This document shows positions 34,836 to 46,796 of a stretch of 64,000 nucleotides of DNA, piece after piece. The stretch is from Tachypleus tridentatus. Taxonomy: Eukaryota; Arthropoda; Merostomata; Xiphosura; Limulidae. Position 1 is the first letter of the stretch. Each line of letters opens with the position of its first letter. Made by a program: the position numbers and the translations under genes. The DNA lies in assembly GCF_004210375.1 (NCBI RefSeq), contig NC_134834.1, positions 148,585,009 through 148,649,008 of the forward strand, in the 5' to 3' direction. Under the pieces are notes generated by a model that saw only the letters and a list, made by a program, of their open reading frames with translations, had not been told where the DNA came from and ran no database searches.

Positions 34836-35689
34836 CACTCGATCAATAAGAAAAGTGTCAAAGCATTCTCAACGACTCTAAGCTTAATAATAATAATCCG
34901 AGTGCAAAGATTAAACTCTATTGAAGTACATTAAAGGATATAGATTATCGAACTTAATTAGAATCTCTGTCGATTCTTCAGAAAAATTCTGTAAATAAAG
35001 CAATTTTCATCAGGTTAGCTTAGAAATATTTTAATCTCACAAGCTTACTAATTTATTGAAAGATTCTACGATTGTACAAGTTACAACGTTTCAACAGTAA
35101 TCCTCTGGAACTCCCAGGAAAAGCAGGGAAATCTTTGAAAGTTTTAAACGTTAATACTTTGGCAGCACCTAAACTACTCGACAAGATTAACAACGAACTT
35201 ATAAAAGCTGAAATTAAATAACAAGAGTAAAGCTTTGAAATCCCTGTCGCTATTCGTGAAAAATAAAAGTACCAGATCTATATGGACTAGTTCACGCTTC
35301 ACAAATGAGATGGTTTGAACGAAATAATGGATAATCTCGGACAAGTTGGAGAGATAATCCTTTGCCCTGCACTTCATATCGATTCAGAAAACGAGTTATT
35401 TACTAATAGTGCTGGACTGTAGTGTTCGTACAAGTTTATGGCAATTTTTAATTCGCAGCTGAAATCTAATTTCTTCATCTCCTTTTCTTCTATTGGTCAA
35501 TAGCGTGGTTTCATTTGAGGTAAAATGTCAACTCACAATCAAGAGCAAAATTTTAAACAACTAGTATAAATACGCATAACAGGTAGGTTTATCTAACAGG
35601 AATCAGTTGACTGATTTATCTTTCGTCAATATACGTCAACCAATCGTCACATATACACTTTTGCATCTGTGGAAATGTTTTAGTTTCCT
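34836..35689. other. Non-genic AT-rich sequence
   Basis: No gene recognised. A short minus-strand frame (35174-35377) has no known domain. Confidence 0.45.
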
Positions 35690-35703
35690 GCCTTTCAAAT
35701 ATA

Positions 35704-35822
35704 CCCCAACTGGGACGGTGGTAAATCTACGTACTTACGACGCTAAAATCAGGAGTTCAATTTCCCTCGGAGGACACAGCAGATAGCCCAATGTGGCTTT
35801 GGTATAAGAAAAACACACACAC
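35704..35822 (+). mobile_element. SINE family B with probable target-site duplication
   Basis: GGACGGTGGTAAATCTACGT head, AGGAGTTCAATTTCCC B-box equivalent, tail ATGTGGCTTTGGTATAAG and an ACACAC end. The flanks GCCTTTCAAAT (35690) and GCCTTTTAAAT (35823) look like a target duplication with one mismatch. Confidence 0.88.
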
Positions 35823-35889
35823 GCCTTTTAAATACATAATTATAATGCATGCACTTCAGCAGGGTCCCTAAAAATATTTTCTTTCAACA

Positions 35890-36145
35890 TGGGCCTGGAA
35901 TGGCCAGGTGGTAAAGCTGAGGGCCGCGGGTTCGAATCCCCGTCACATCAAACACGCTCGCTATTTCAAGCCGTGGGGGCGTTATAATATAACGGTCAAT
36001 CCCACTATTCGTTGGTAAAAGAGTAGCCCCTGAGTTGGCTGTGAGTAGTGATAACAAGATGCTTTCTTTGTAGTCTTACACTGCTAAATTAGGGACGGTT
36101 AGCGCAGATAGCCCTCATGTAGCTTTGCGCGATATTCAAACCAAA
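35890..36145 (+). mobile_element. SINE family A, shortened head
   Basis: GGGCCTGGAATGGCCAGGTG is followed almost at once by CTGAGGGCCGCGGGTTCGAA, so the anticodon-arm-like part of the head is deleted. The remainder is complete. Confidence 0.9.
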
Positions 36146-36222
36146 TACTAAATACTTTTTCAACAAAAGATAAAATTAAAATTAAGAGTAACAAATATTT
36201 TTTTTTTATTTCCAGCTAAACA

Positions 36223-36410
36223 AGTTCATATGTCCTGCTGTGTTGTGGCTTATAGAGTGCAGAATATTTTTCGTGATTCATGGTATGCCGCACGTCTTAC
36301 TAACGTCACAACAGCGCAAACTGTAACATTAAGCGTCCCTCATGTGACATCATTTTAGTGTCACACACAGACAATAAACTACTGTATGGTGGTGCGAGCG
36401 GTTAAAACGG
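36223..36410 (+). repeat. Unclassified dispersed repeat, copy 2
   Basis: Partner of 25157-25345 in the same orientation, about 11 kb away and moderately diverged, with both ends matching. Preceded by a T-run (about 36199-36208). Confidence 0.8.
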
Positions 36411-36564
36411 GTATTTCGATGAACACCAAATTTAGTGGTGATATCTCTATCAGGAAAATGAACAAATAAAACATGTGCGTAATTTTATTGTTAAATGTGG
36501 GGTAATACCACCAAACAGTACATTTATTATTACTTTTGAAATAATAACTCATACTAGTTTAACC

Positions 36565-36660
36565 ATCCTTCAATGGCATAGCGGTATGTTTGCGGACTTA
36601 CAACACTAGAAACCGGGGTTCGTTACCCGTGGTGTGTAGCTTTGTACTCGATGACATACG
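36565..36660 (+). mobile_element. SINE family C
   Basis: Head TAGCGGTATGTTTGCGGACT, B box CGGGGTTCGTTACCCG, tail TGTAGCTTTGTACTCGATGA. Confidence 0.82.
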
Positions 36661-36937
36661 AAGAAAACCAAAAATATTAATCGCATATGAGTTGTTAGAA
36701 GTTTGATTCACATTTCTTAGTGGTTAGCTTGTTCGGATTGTGAATTCGAGGATTCCCAGTTCGCGCCCTATTGCCGAAGAAAAATGAGTTTTATACTTTG
36801 GGGCTGGGTAGTGACGGTAAACTCCATTAATTCATTAAATATGAGCGGCATTAGATTCTATTGAACAGTTGCCTAACTTCTAAGCTATTGGTTCAATATA
36901 AAGGATGGCTATATTGACCAGAAGCCTTACTTTCAAG

Positions 36938-37205
36938 CTGGCCTGGCAGGGCTAGGTGGTTAGGACATTCGACTCGCTATCTGAGGGTCGCGGGATCAAA
37001 TCCTCGTTACACCAAATATGCTCGCCCTTTCAGCCGTGGGGGCGTTATATTGTTACGGTCAATCCCACTATTCGTTGGTAAAAGAGTAGCACAAGAGTTG
37101 GCGGTGGGTGGTCATGACTAGCTGCTTTCCCTCTAGTTTTACACTGCTAAATTAGGGACGGCTAGCACAGATAGCCCTTGAGTAACTTTGTGCGAAATTA
37201 AAAAA
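36938..37205 (+). mobile_element. SINE family A, full length
   Basis: Head CTGGCCTGGCAGGGCTAGGT, B-box region GGGATCAAATCC (degenerate), intact body, tail TTTGTGCGAAATTA then an A run. Confidence 0.92.
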
Positions 37206-38096
37206 AAAAACCAAAACATATGTTTTAACTTCAGAAGAACGGTATCAAATGAAAGCACTTCTATCTTTTCCAAACAGCAAGAAAAATAGAAAAATATTGT
37301 ACTTTATTAAACACAGTTATCTACTGATGTTAAAAAATAATTTCAACCAGGAATAAAAGAAGATAGCTTTAGTTACAGTCGACAACATATTACGCCTCGC
37401 TTCTGCTTCCCGCAATTTATTCTGTTTTTGCTTTGTTCTTCTCAGCTTATTAACACAGTTTAACGCCAGGTTTGTGAGCGTTCGATTAACGCTAGTCCAC
37501 ATAAAAATTCTGTGGAAAAAAACTTTATTACAACGTCTGAAAACGAAACGTTAGGAAAAAAAATAACGGTAAGATAATTATAAAGTTCTGTTATTAGTAC
37601 TGGATCATCATGCTATTTAACCAGGTTCGATTGTGGTATGTTTTGTTAGTTGTTGTTGTTTTTTTAATTTTGCGCAAAGTTACGTATAACTTGTTTGTGT
37701 GTTGTTGAATGTTAGTTCGTGAATATTCAGAGTATCAGTAAATAGTTTACATCGAATGAGCAGACGGTTCTGCCCCAACAGATTTCAGCGTGATTTGATG
37801 ATCCAAGTTTCGTATGTGAATAACTCTCTGGTGTAAATATTTGTACACGTAATGGAATACTTGCGTGAGACCAAACAAATCTAAAACCTTGCTAAAGTGA
37901 TAACATTAATATTATTTTTACCTTATTCATCAATCATGTCGATTATAACTTCTCCTTACTGCAAAGTTTCCACGTTCAAAGAAAGGTTGCTTTCAAAATT
38001 TTCTTGTTGCAAGTTTCAACTTTCTCCCTCATTATGGCGTCGTTGGCCAACAATGAAATAGTGTTAATTTTACGTTATCTATTTTTATTATATAGT
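37206..38096. other. Non-genic AT-rich sequence
   Basis: No gene. A scrap of SINE tail (TTTTGCGCAAAGTTACGTAT) lies near 37668-37687. Confidence 0.45.
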
Positions 38097-38322
38097 CCTG
38101 GCATGGCCAGGTGGTTAAGGCGTTCATCAACTCCTAATTTGAGGGACGCGGGTTCGAATCCCCGTCACACCAAACATGCTCGCCCATTCAGCTGTGGGGA
38201 CATTATAATATGACGGCCAATCCCACTATATCAGTAACCCAAGAGTTGGCGGTGCACTGGAAAATTAGGGACGGCTAGCACAGATAGCCCTCGTGTAGCT
38301 TTGCGCGAAATTCAAACCAATT
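38097..38322 (+). mobile_element. SINE family A with internal deletions
   Basis: Head CCTGGCATGGCCAGGTGGTT, clean B box GGGTTCGAATCCCC. The body is shortened in two places around 38225-38260. A further tail scrap (TTAGCGCGAAATTCAAAAAC) lies at about 38371-38398. Confidence 0.9.
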
Positions 38323-38398
38323 TTTATTACATATTTATTTGTGCAAATACTAATTTTTTTGGCGCCCAGGTTAGCGCGAAATTCAAAAACAAACAAAC

Positions 38399-38820
38399 AT
38401 TCTTGTTTATTTTGTGAACTTTATACATATGTGATAAACCTACTTCGTTTTTATAAATTTATATTATTTACATACAAGTGGAAAATTTAAAATAAACTTT
38501 GGTTTTATTTTACTGTGATAATGATAACATATATATTATAATATGTTTGATGTGTATCATAAGTCTTAAATTTCAGAAATAAACCTTCCTCTCCTCAGCA
38601 GATTAAACGCTACTGAGGATAGAACAAAATCATGCATAATAATTTTTTTCTTATTTTCTGATCACTCGAATGAGATCTTTCCCATTAAATCTGTAGTCTA
38701 ATGTCATTCTCAAAATGTTTAAAAAATTCTCATTTATGTGAACTAGTTATTATAACCTTTGTGTTACGACATGGACTTATGGTTGTATGAGTTACGAACG
38801 TTAAGACCAAAGATTTTATC
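38399..38820. other. Non-genic AT-rich sequence
   Basis: Nothing recognised. Confidence 0.45.
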
Positions 38821-38995
38821 GTGTTTGGCCAGCTATGTCGCTGCAAACAGGTTGACGTGTATGATCAGCTGTGTCGCTGTAAACAGGTTGACGTGTTTGG
38901 CCAACCATGTCGCTGTAAACAGGTCGACGTGTATTATCAGCTATGTCACTGTAAACAGGTCGACGTGTATTATCAGCTATGCCATTGCAAATATT
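38821..38995. repeat. 36-bp minisatellite, about 4.8 copies
   Basis: GTGT-initiated units start at 38821, 38857, 38893, 38929 and 38965, an exact 36-bp spacing, with shared words CTATGTCGCTG and AAACAGGT(T/C)GAC. Units 1 and 3 share TTTGGCCA while 2, 4 and 5 share AT(G/T)ATCAG, hinting at a 72-bp dimer. It is open on both strands because 36 is divisible by three. Confidence 0.93.
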
Positions 38996-39077
38996 AAGAT
39001 ACAGTTTTAATGTTGAACATTTCTCTTCAATAAAATGTTTAGTTAGTAAACATGCAACGTTTAACGTTTTCGTGTAA

Positions 39078-39292
39078 CTGGTTGACTTTGTGGTTAGGGG
39101 CAATCGACTCGCTACTTGCGAGACATGGGTTCGAATCTAATCTCCGAATATGTGGTGTTATAATGTGACAGTCAATCATATATTTAATTGATAAACAGTA
39201 GCTCAAAAGATGGCGGGTTATGATGCAGATCAGTTGCCTTCCTTCTAATCACTTTGGAACGGATACTGTAAGTAGCTTTGAGCGAATTTTGA
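39078..39292 (+). mobile_element. SINE family A, old copy at the edge of the satellite
   Basis: Degenerate head (TGACTTTGTGGTTAGGGGCA), good B box TGGGTTCGAATC, decayed body and tail GCTTTGAGCGAATTTTG. It is the last SINE before the satellite begins about 160 bp downstream. Confidence 0.8.
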
Positions 39293-40621
39293 AAAAAACT
39301 CAAATCCAATATTCCTGGTAATTGCAAAGTAAAGGGTTTGGAACGACGAAATATCTCTTCTTTCTATATTCCTTGAAACCACTCGTTAATGTGAAAATAA
39401 TTGAATCATAAGGAGAATAATGTTACTAAAAACAACACAGAAGATACAGAGTTATAGTCTTAAAGGTGGGTTGAAAAGTATCATCTTCAGATTCACCCTT
39501 GTTATAAACGTTAAAGGCAGGTTGATAAGTATCATTATTGGATTCACCCTTGTTATAAACGTTGATGACAGGTTGATAAGGATCATTATTGGATTCACAC
39601 TTGTTATAAACGTTAAAGATAAGTTGATAAGCATCATTACTTGATTAACCCTTGTTATAAACGTTAAAAACAGGTTGATAAGCATCATTATTGAATTCAG
39701 CCTTGTTATAAACGTTAAAGACAGGTTGATAACTATCATTATTGGATTCACCCTTGTTATAAACGTTAAAGACTGGTTGATAAGTATCATTATCGGGTTC
39801 ACTTTTGTTATAAACGTCAAAGACAGGTTGATAAGCATCATTATTGGATTCACATTCGTTATAAACGTCAAAGACAAGTTGATAAGTGTCATTATCGGAT
39901 TCACCCTTGTTATAAACTTTAACGACAGGTTGATAAGTATCAATTTTGGATTTACCCTTGTTATAAACGTTAAAGACAGGTTGATAAGTATCATTATTGT
40001 ATTCACACTTGTTATAAACGTTAAAGACAGGTTGATAAGTATCATTATTTGATTCACCCTTGTTATAAACGTTAAAGACTAGTTGATAAGTATCATTATC
40101 GGGTTCACCCTTGTTATAAACGTCAAAGACAGATTGATAAGTGTCATTATCGGATTCACCCTTGTTATAAACGTTAAAGACAGTTTGATAAGTATCATTA
40201 TCGGATTCACTCTTGTTATAAACGTCAAAGACAGGTTGATAAGCATCATTATTGGATTCACCCTTGTTACAAACGTCAAAGACAGGTTGATAAGCATCAT
40301 TATTGGATTCACATTCGTTATAAACGTTAAAGACTGGTTCATTCACCCTTGTTATAAACGTTAAAAACAGGTTGATAAGCATCATTATCGGATTCACCTT
40401 TGTTATAAACGTTAAAGACAGGTTGATAAGTGTCATTATCGGATTCACCCTTGTTATAAACGTTAAAGACAGGTTGATAAGCAACATTATTGGATTCACT
40501 TTTGTTATGAACGTTAAAGACAGGTTGATAAGTATCATTATTGGATTCACCCTTGTTATAAACGTTAAAGACAGGTTGATAAGAATCATTATCGGATTCA
40601 CCCTTGTTATAAACGTTAAAG

Positions 40622-41700
40622 ACATATTTGATAAGCATCATTATCTGATTCACCATTGTTTTAAACGTTAAAGACAGTTTAATAATTGTCATTATCGGAT
40701 TCACCCTTGTTATAAACGTTAAAGACAGGTTCATAAGCATCATTATTGGATTCACCTTTGTTATGAACGTTAAAGACAGGTTGATAAGTATCATTATCGG
40801 TTTTACCCTTGTTATATACGTCAAAGAAATGTTGATAAGTATCATTATCGGATTCACCCTTGTTATAAACGTTAACGACATGTTGATAAGTATCATTATT
40901 GGATACACCTTTGTTATAAACGTTAAAGGCAGGTTGATAAGTATCATTATTGTATTCACACCTTTGTTATAAACGTTAAAGACAGGTTGATAAGTATCAT
41001 TATTGGATACACCTTTGTTATAAACGTTAAAGACAGGTTGATAAGCTTCATTATCGGGTTCACACTTGTTATAAACGTCAAAGACAAGTTGATAAGCATC
41101 ATTATTGGATTCACCCTTGTTATAAACGTTAAAGACAGGTTGATAAGTATCATTATGGGATTCACTATTGTTATAAACGTTAAATACAGGTTGATAAGCA
41201 TCATTATTGGATTCACTTTTGTTATGAACGTTAAAGATAGGTTGATAAGTATCATTATCGGATTCACCCTTGTTACAAACGTCAAAGACAGGTTGATAAG
41301 CATCATTATTGGATTCACTTTTGTTATAAACGTTAAAGATTGGTTGATAAGTATCATTATCGGGTTCACTCTTGTTATAAACGTCAAAGACAGGTTAATA
41401 AGCATCATTATTGGATTCACCCTTGTTATAAACGTTAAAAACAGGTTGATAAGCATCATTATTGGATTCACTTTTGTTATGAACGTTAAAGAGAGGTTGA
41501 AAAGTATCATTATTGTATTCACACTTGTTATAAACGTTAAAGACAGGTTGATAAGCATCATTATTTGATTCACCCTTGTTATAAACGTTAAAGACAGGTT
41601 GATAAGTATCATTATCGGGTTCACTCTTGTTATAAACGTCAAAGACAGGTTGATAAGCATCATTATTGGATTCACTTTCGTTATAAACGTTAAAGACTAG
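40622..41700. repeat. Higher-order block related to the 26-mer repeat (separate copy)
   Basis: Starts with the marker ACATATTTGATAAGCATCAT and carries the same ordered variants as the copies near 47-50 kb, for example ATAAGCTTCATTATCGGGTT at 41041 and GAGAGGTTGAAAAGTATC at 41491. It has about two more monomers than those copies between the first two markers. Confidence 0.8.
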
Positions 41701-42740
41701 TTGATAAGTATCATTATCGGGTTCACCCTTGTTATAAACGTCAAAGACAAGTTGATAAGTATCATTATCGGATTCACCCTTGTTATAAACGTTAAAGACA
41801 GATTGATAAGTATCATTATCGGATTCACCCTTGTTATAAACGTTAAAGACAAGTTGATAAGTATCATTATCGGGTTCACTCTTGTTATAAACGTCAAAGA
41901 CAGGTTGATAAGCATCATTATCGGGTTCACCCTTGTTATAAACGTCAAAGACAGATTGATAAGTGTCATTATCGGATTCACCCTTGTTATAAACGTTAAA
42001 GACAAGTTGATAAGTATCATTATCGGGTTCACTCTTGTTATAAACGTCAAAGACAGGTTGATAAGCATCATTATTGGATTCACCCTTGTTATAAACGTTA
42101 AAGACAGGTTGATAAGTATCATTATCGGGTTCACCCTTGTTATAAACGTCAAAGACAAGTTGATAAGTATCATTATTGGATTCACCCTTGTTATAAACGT
42201 CAAAGACAGATTGATAAGTGTCATTATCGGATTCACCCTTGTTATAAACGTTAAAGACAAGTTGATAAGTATCATTATCGGGTTCACTCTTGTTATAAAC
42301 GTCAAAGACAGGTTGATAAGCATCATTATTGGGTTCACCCTTGTTATGAACGTTAAAGATAGGTTGATAAGTATCATTATCGGATTCACCCTTGTTATAA
42401 ACGTTAAAGACAGGTTGATAAGTATTATTATTGGATTCACACTTGTTATAAACGTTAAAGACATGTTGATAAGTATCATTATCGGATTCACCTTTGTTAT
42501 GAACGTTAAAGACAGGTTGATAAGTATCATTATTGTATTCACACTTGTTATAAACGTCAAAAACAGGTTGATAAGCTTCATTTTTGGATTCACTGTCGTT
42601 ATGAAGGTTAAAAAAAGGTTGATAAGAATCATTATCGGATTCACCCTTGTTATAAACGTTAAAGACATATTTGATAAGCATCATTATCTGATTCACCATT
42701 GTTTTAAACGTTAAAGACAGTTTAATAATTGTCATTGTCG
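41701..42740. repeat. Satellite block X, long form
   Basis: Runs from the GACTAG|TTG variant to the marker monomers ATGAAGGTTAAAAAAAGG (42601) and ACATATTTG (about 42664). The same ordered monomers appear at 44671-45290 with about 408 bp less, that is eight units. Confidence 0.75.
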
Positions 42741-44670
42741 GATTCACCCTTGTTATAAACGTTAAAGACAGGTTGATAAGCATCATTATTGGATTCACCC
42801 TTGTTATAAACGTTAAAGACAGGTTGATAAGTATCATTATCGGATTCACCCTTGTTATAAACGTTAAAGACAGGTTGATAAGTATCATTATCGGATTCAC
42901 CCTTGTTATAAACGTTAAAGACAGGTTGATAAGTATCATTATTGGATTCACCCTTGTTATAAACGTTAAAGACAGGTTGATAAGCATCATTATTGGATTC
43001 ACCTTTGTTATAAACGTTAAAGACAGGTTGATAAGTATCATTCATTATCGGGTTCACACTTGTTATAAACGTTAAAGACAAGTTGATAAGCATCATTATT
43101 GGATTCACCCTTGTTATAAACGTTAAAGACAGGTTGATAAGTATCATTATCGGATTCACCCTTGTTATAAACGTTAAAGACAGGTTGATAAGTATCATTA
43201 TTGGATTCACCCTTGTTATAAACGTTAAAGACAGGTTGATAAGTATCATTATCGGATTCACCCTTGTTATAAACGTCAAAGACAGATTGATAAGTATCAT
43301 TATCGGATTCACCCTTGTTATAAACGTTAAAGACAAGTTGATAAGTATCATTATCGGGTTCACTCTTGTTATAAACGTTAAAGACAGGTTGATAAGTATC
43401 ATTATTGGATTCACCCTTGTTATAAACGTTAAAAACAGGTTGATAAGCATCATTATTGGATTCACTTTTGTTATGAACGTTAAAGATAGGTTGATAAGTA
43501 TCATTATCGGATTCACCCTTGTTACAAACGTCAAAGACAGGTTGATAAGCATCATTATTGGATTCACTTTTGTTATAAACGTTAAAGATTGGTTGATAAG
43601 TATCATTATCGGATTCACTCTTGTTATAAACGTTAAAGACAGGTTGATAAGTATCATTATCGGATTCACCCTTGTTATAAACGTTAAACCCTTGTTACAG
43701 GTTGATAAGTATCATTATTGGATTCACCTTTGTTATAAACGTTAAAGACAGGTTGATAAGTATCATTATCGGATTCACCCTTGTTATAAACGTTAAAGAC
43801 AGGTTGATAAGCATCATTATTGGATTCACCCTTGTTATAAACGTTAAAGACAGGTTGATAAGCATCATTATTGGATTCACTCTTGTTATAAACGTTAAAG
43901 ACAGGTTGATAAGTATCATTATTGTATTCACACTTGTTATAAACGTTAAAGACAGGTTGATAAGCATCATTATTTGATTCACCCTTGTTATAAACGTTAA
44001 AGACAGGTTGATAAGTATCATTATCGGATTCACTTTTGTTATAAACGTTAAAGACAAGTTGATAAGTATCATTATTGGATTCACCCTTGTTATAAACGTT
44101 AAAGACAGGTTGATAAGTATCATTATCGGATTCACCCTTGTTATAAACGTTAAAGACAAGTTGATAAGTATCATTATCGGATTCACCCTTGTTATAAACG
44201 TCAAAGACAGGTTGATAAGTATCATTATCGGATTCACCCTTGTTATAAACGTTAAAGACAAGTTGATAAGTATCATTATCGGGTTCACCCTTGTTATAAA
44301 CGTCAAAGACAAGTTGATAAGTATCATTATCGGATTCACCCTTGTTATAAACGTTAAAGACAGGTTGATAAGTATCATTATCGGGTTCACCCTTGTTATA
44401 AACGTTAAAGACAGGTTGATAAGTATCATTATCGGATTCACTCTTGTTATAAACGTTAAAGACAGGTTGATAAGTATCATTATCGGATTCACCCTTGTTA
44501 TAAACGTTAAAGACAGGTTGATAAGTGTCATTATCGGATTCACCCTTGTTATAAACGTTAAAGACAGGTTGATAAGTATCATTATCGGGTTCACTCTTGT
44601 TATAAACGTCAAAGACAGGTTGATAAGCATCATTATTGGATTCACTTTCGTTATAAACGTTAAAGACTAG

Positions 44671-45290
44671 TTGATAAGTATCATTATCGGGTTCACCCTT
44701 GTTATAAACGTCAAAGACAAGTTGATAAGTATCATTATTGGATTCACCCTTGTTATAAACGTCAAAGACAGATTGATAAGTATCATTATCGGATTCACCC
44801 TTGTTATAAACGTTAAAGACAAGTTGATAAGTATCATTATCGGGTTCACTCTTGTTATAAACGTCAAAGACAGGTTGATAAGCATCATTATTGGGTTCAC
44901 CCTTGTTATGAACGTTAAAGATAGGTTGATAAGTATCATTATCGGATTCACCCTTGTTATAAACGTTAAAGACAGGTTGATAAGTATTATTATTGGATTC
45001 ACACTTGTTATAAACGTTAAAGACATGTTGATAAGTATCATTATCGGATTCACCTTTGTTATGAACGTTAAAGACAGGTTGATAAGTATCATTATTGTAT
45101 TCACACTTGTTATAAACGTCAAAAACAGGTTGATAAGCTTCATTTTTGGATTCACTGTCGTTATGAAGGTTAAAAAAAGGTTGATAAGAATCATTATCGG
45201 ATTCACCCTTGTTATAAACGTTAAAGACATATTTGATAAGTATCATTATCTGATTCACCCTTGTTATAAACGTTAAAGACAGGTTGATAA
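44671..45290. repeat. Satellite block X, short form
   Basis: Same boundary variants as 41701-42740: the GACTAG|TTG start, and the ATGAAGGTTAAAAAAAGG marker at 45163. It is eight monomers shorter. Related partial blocks carry the same marker at 46324 and 51117. Confidence 0.75.
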
Positions 45291-46796
45291 GTATCATTAT
45301 TGGATTCACCCTTGTTATAAACGTTAAAGACAGGTTGATAAGCATCATTATTGGATTCACCGTTGTTATAAACGTTAAAGACAGGTTGATAAGTATCATT
45401 ATCGGATTCACTCTTGTTATAAACGTTAAATACAGATTGATAAGTATCATTATTGGATTCACCCTTGTTATAAACGTTAAAGACAGGTTGATAAGTATCA
45501 CACCTTGTTATAAACGTTAAAGACAGGTTGATAAGTATCATTATTGGATTCACCCTTGTTATAAACGTTAAAGACAGGTTGATAAGTATCATTATCGGAT
45601 TCACCCTTGTTATAAACGTTAAAGAAGGTTGATAAGTATCATTATCGGATTCACCCTTGTTATAAACGTTATAGACAGGTTGATAAGAATCATTTTCTGA
45701 GTCACCCTTGTTTTAAACGTTAAAGACAGTTTAATAATTGTCATTATCGGATTCACCCTTGTTATAAACGTTAAAGACAGGTTGATAAGTATCATTATCG
45801 GTTTTACCCTTGTTATAAACGTTAAAGACAGGTTGATAAGTATCATTATCCGATTCACCTTTGTTATAAACGTTATAGACAGGTTGATAAGAATCATTTT
45901 CTGAGTCACCCTTGTTTTAAACGTTAAAGGCAGTTTAATAATTGTCATTATCGGATTCACCCTTGTTATAAACGTTAAAGACAGTTTAATAATTGTCATT
46001 ATCGGATTCACCCCATTATAAACGTTAAAGACAGGTTCATAATCATCATTATTGGATTCACCTTTGTCATGAACGTTAAAGACAGGTTGATAAGTATCAT
46101 TATTGGATTCACCCTTGTTATAAACGTTAAAGACAGGTTGATAAGTATCATTATCGGTTTTACCCTTGTTATAAACGTTAAAGACAGGTTGATAAGTATC
46201 ATTATTGGATTCACTCTTGTTATAAACGTTAAAGACATGTTGATAAGTATCATTATCGGATTCACCTTTGTTATAAACGTCAAAAACAGGTTGATAAGCT
46301 TCATTTTTGGATTCACTGTCGTTATGAAGGTTAAAAAAAGGTTGATAAGTGTCATTATCAAATTAATTCTTGTTATAAACGTTAAAGACAGGTTGATAAG
46401 TATCATTATCGGGTTCACCCATGTTATAAACGTTAAAGACAGGTTAATGAGTGTCATTATCGGATTCACCCTTGTTATAAACGTTAAAGACAGGTTGATA
46501 AGTATCATTATAAAATTCACACTTGTTATAAAAGTTAAAGACAGGTTGATAAGCAACATTATTGGATTCACTTTTGTTATGAACGTAAAAGACAGGATGA
46601 TAAGTATCATTATTGGATTCACCCTTGTTATAAACGTTAAAGACAGTTTGATAAGAATCATTATCGGATTCACCCTTGTTATAAACGTTAAAGACGTATT
46701 TGATAAGCATCATTATCTGATTAACCCTTGTTTTAAACGTTAAAGACCGTTTAATAATTGTCATTATCGGATTCACCCTTGTTATAAAGGTTAAAA

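Noticed and set aside
43684..45501. 605-codon open frame on minus (also 551 codons at 53702-55357 and 548 at 41395-43041)
   Set aside because: These are produced by a 51-bp unit with no stops in two minus frames. They change frame at single-base indels, use arbitrary starts, overlap equally open + frames and have no unique ends. Kept as a satellite property, not genes.
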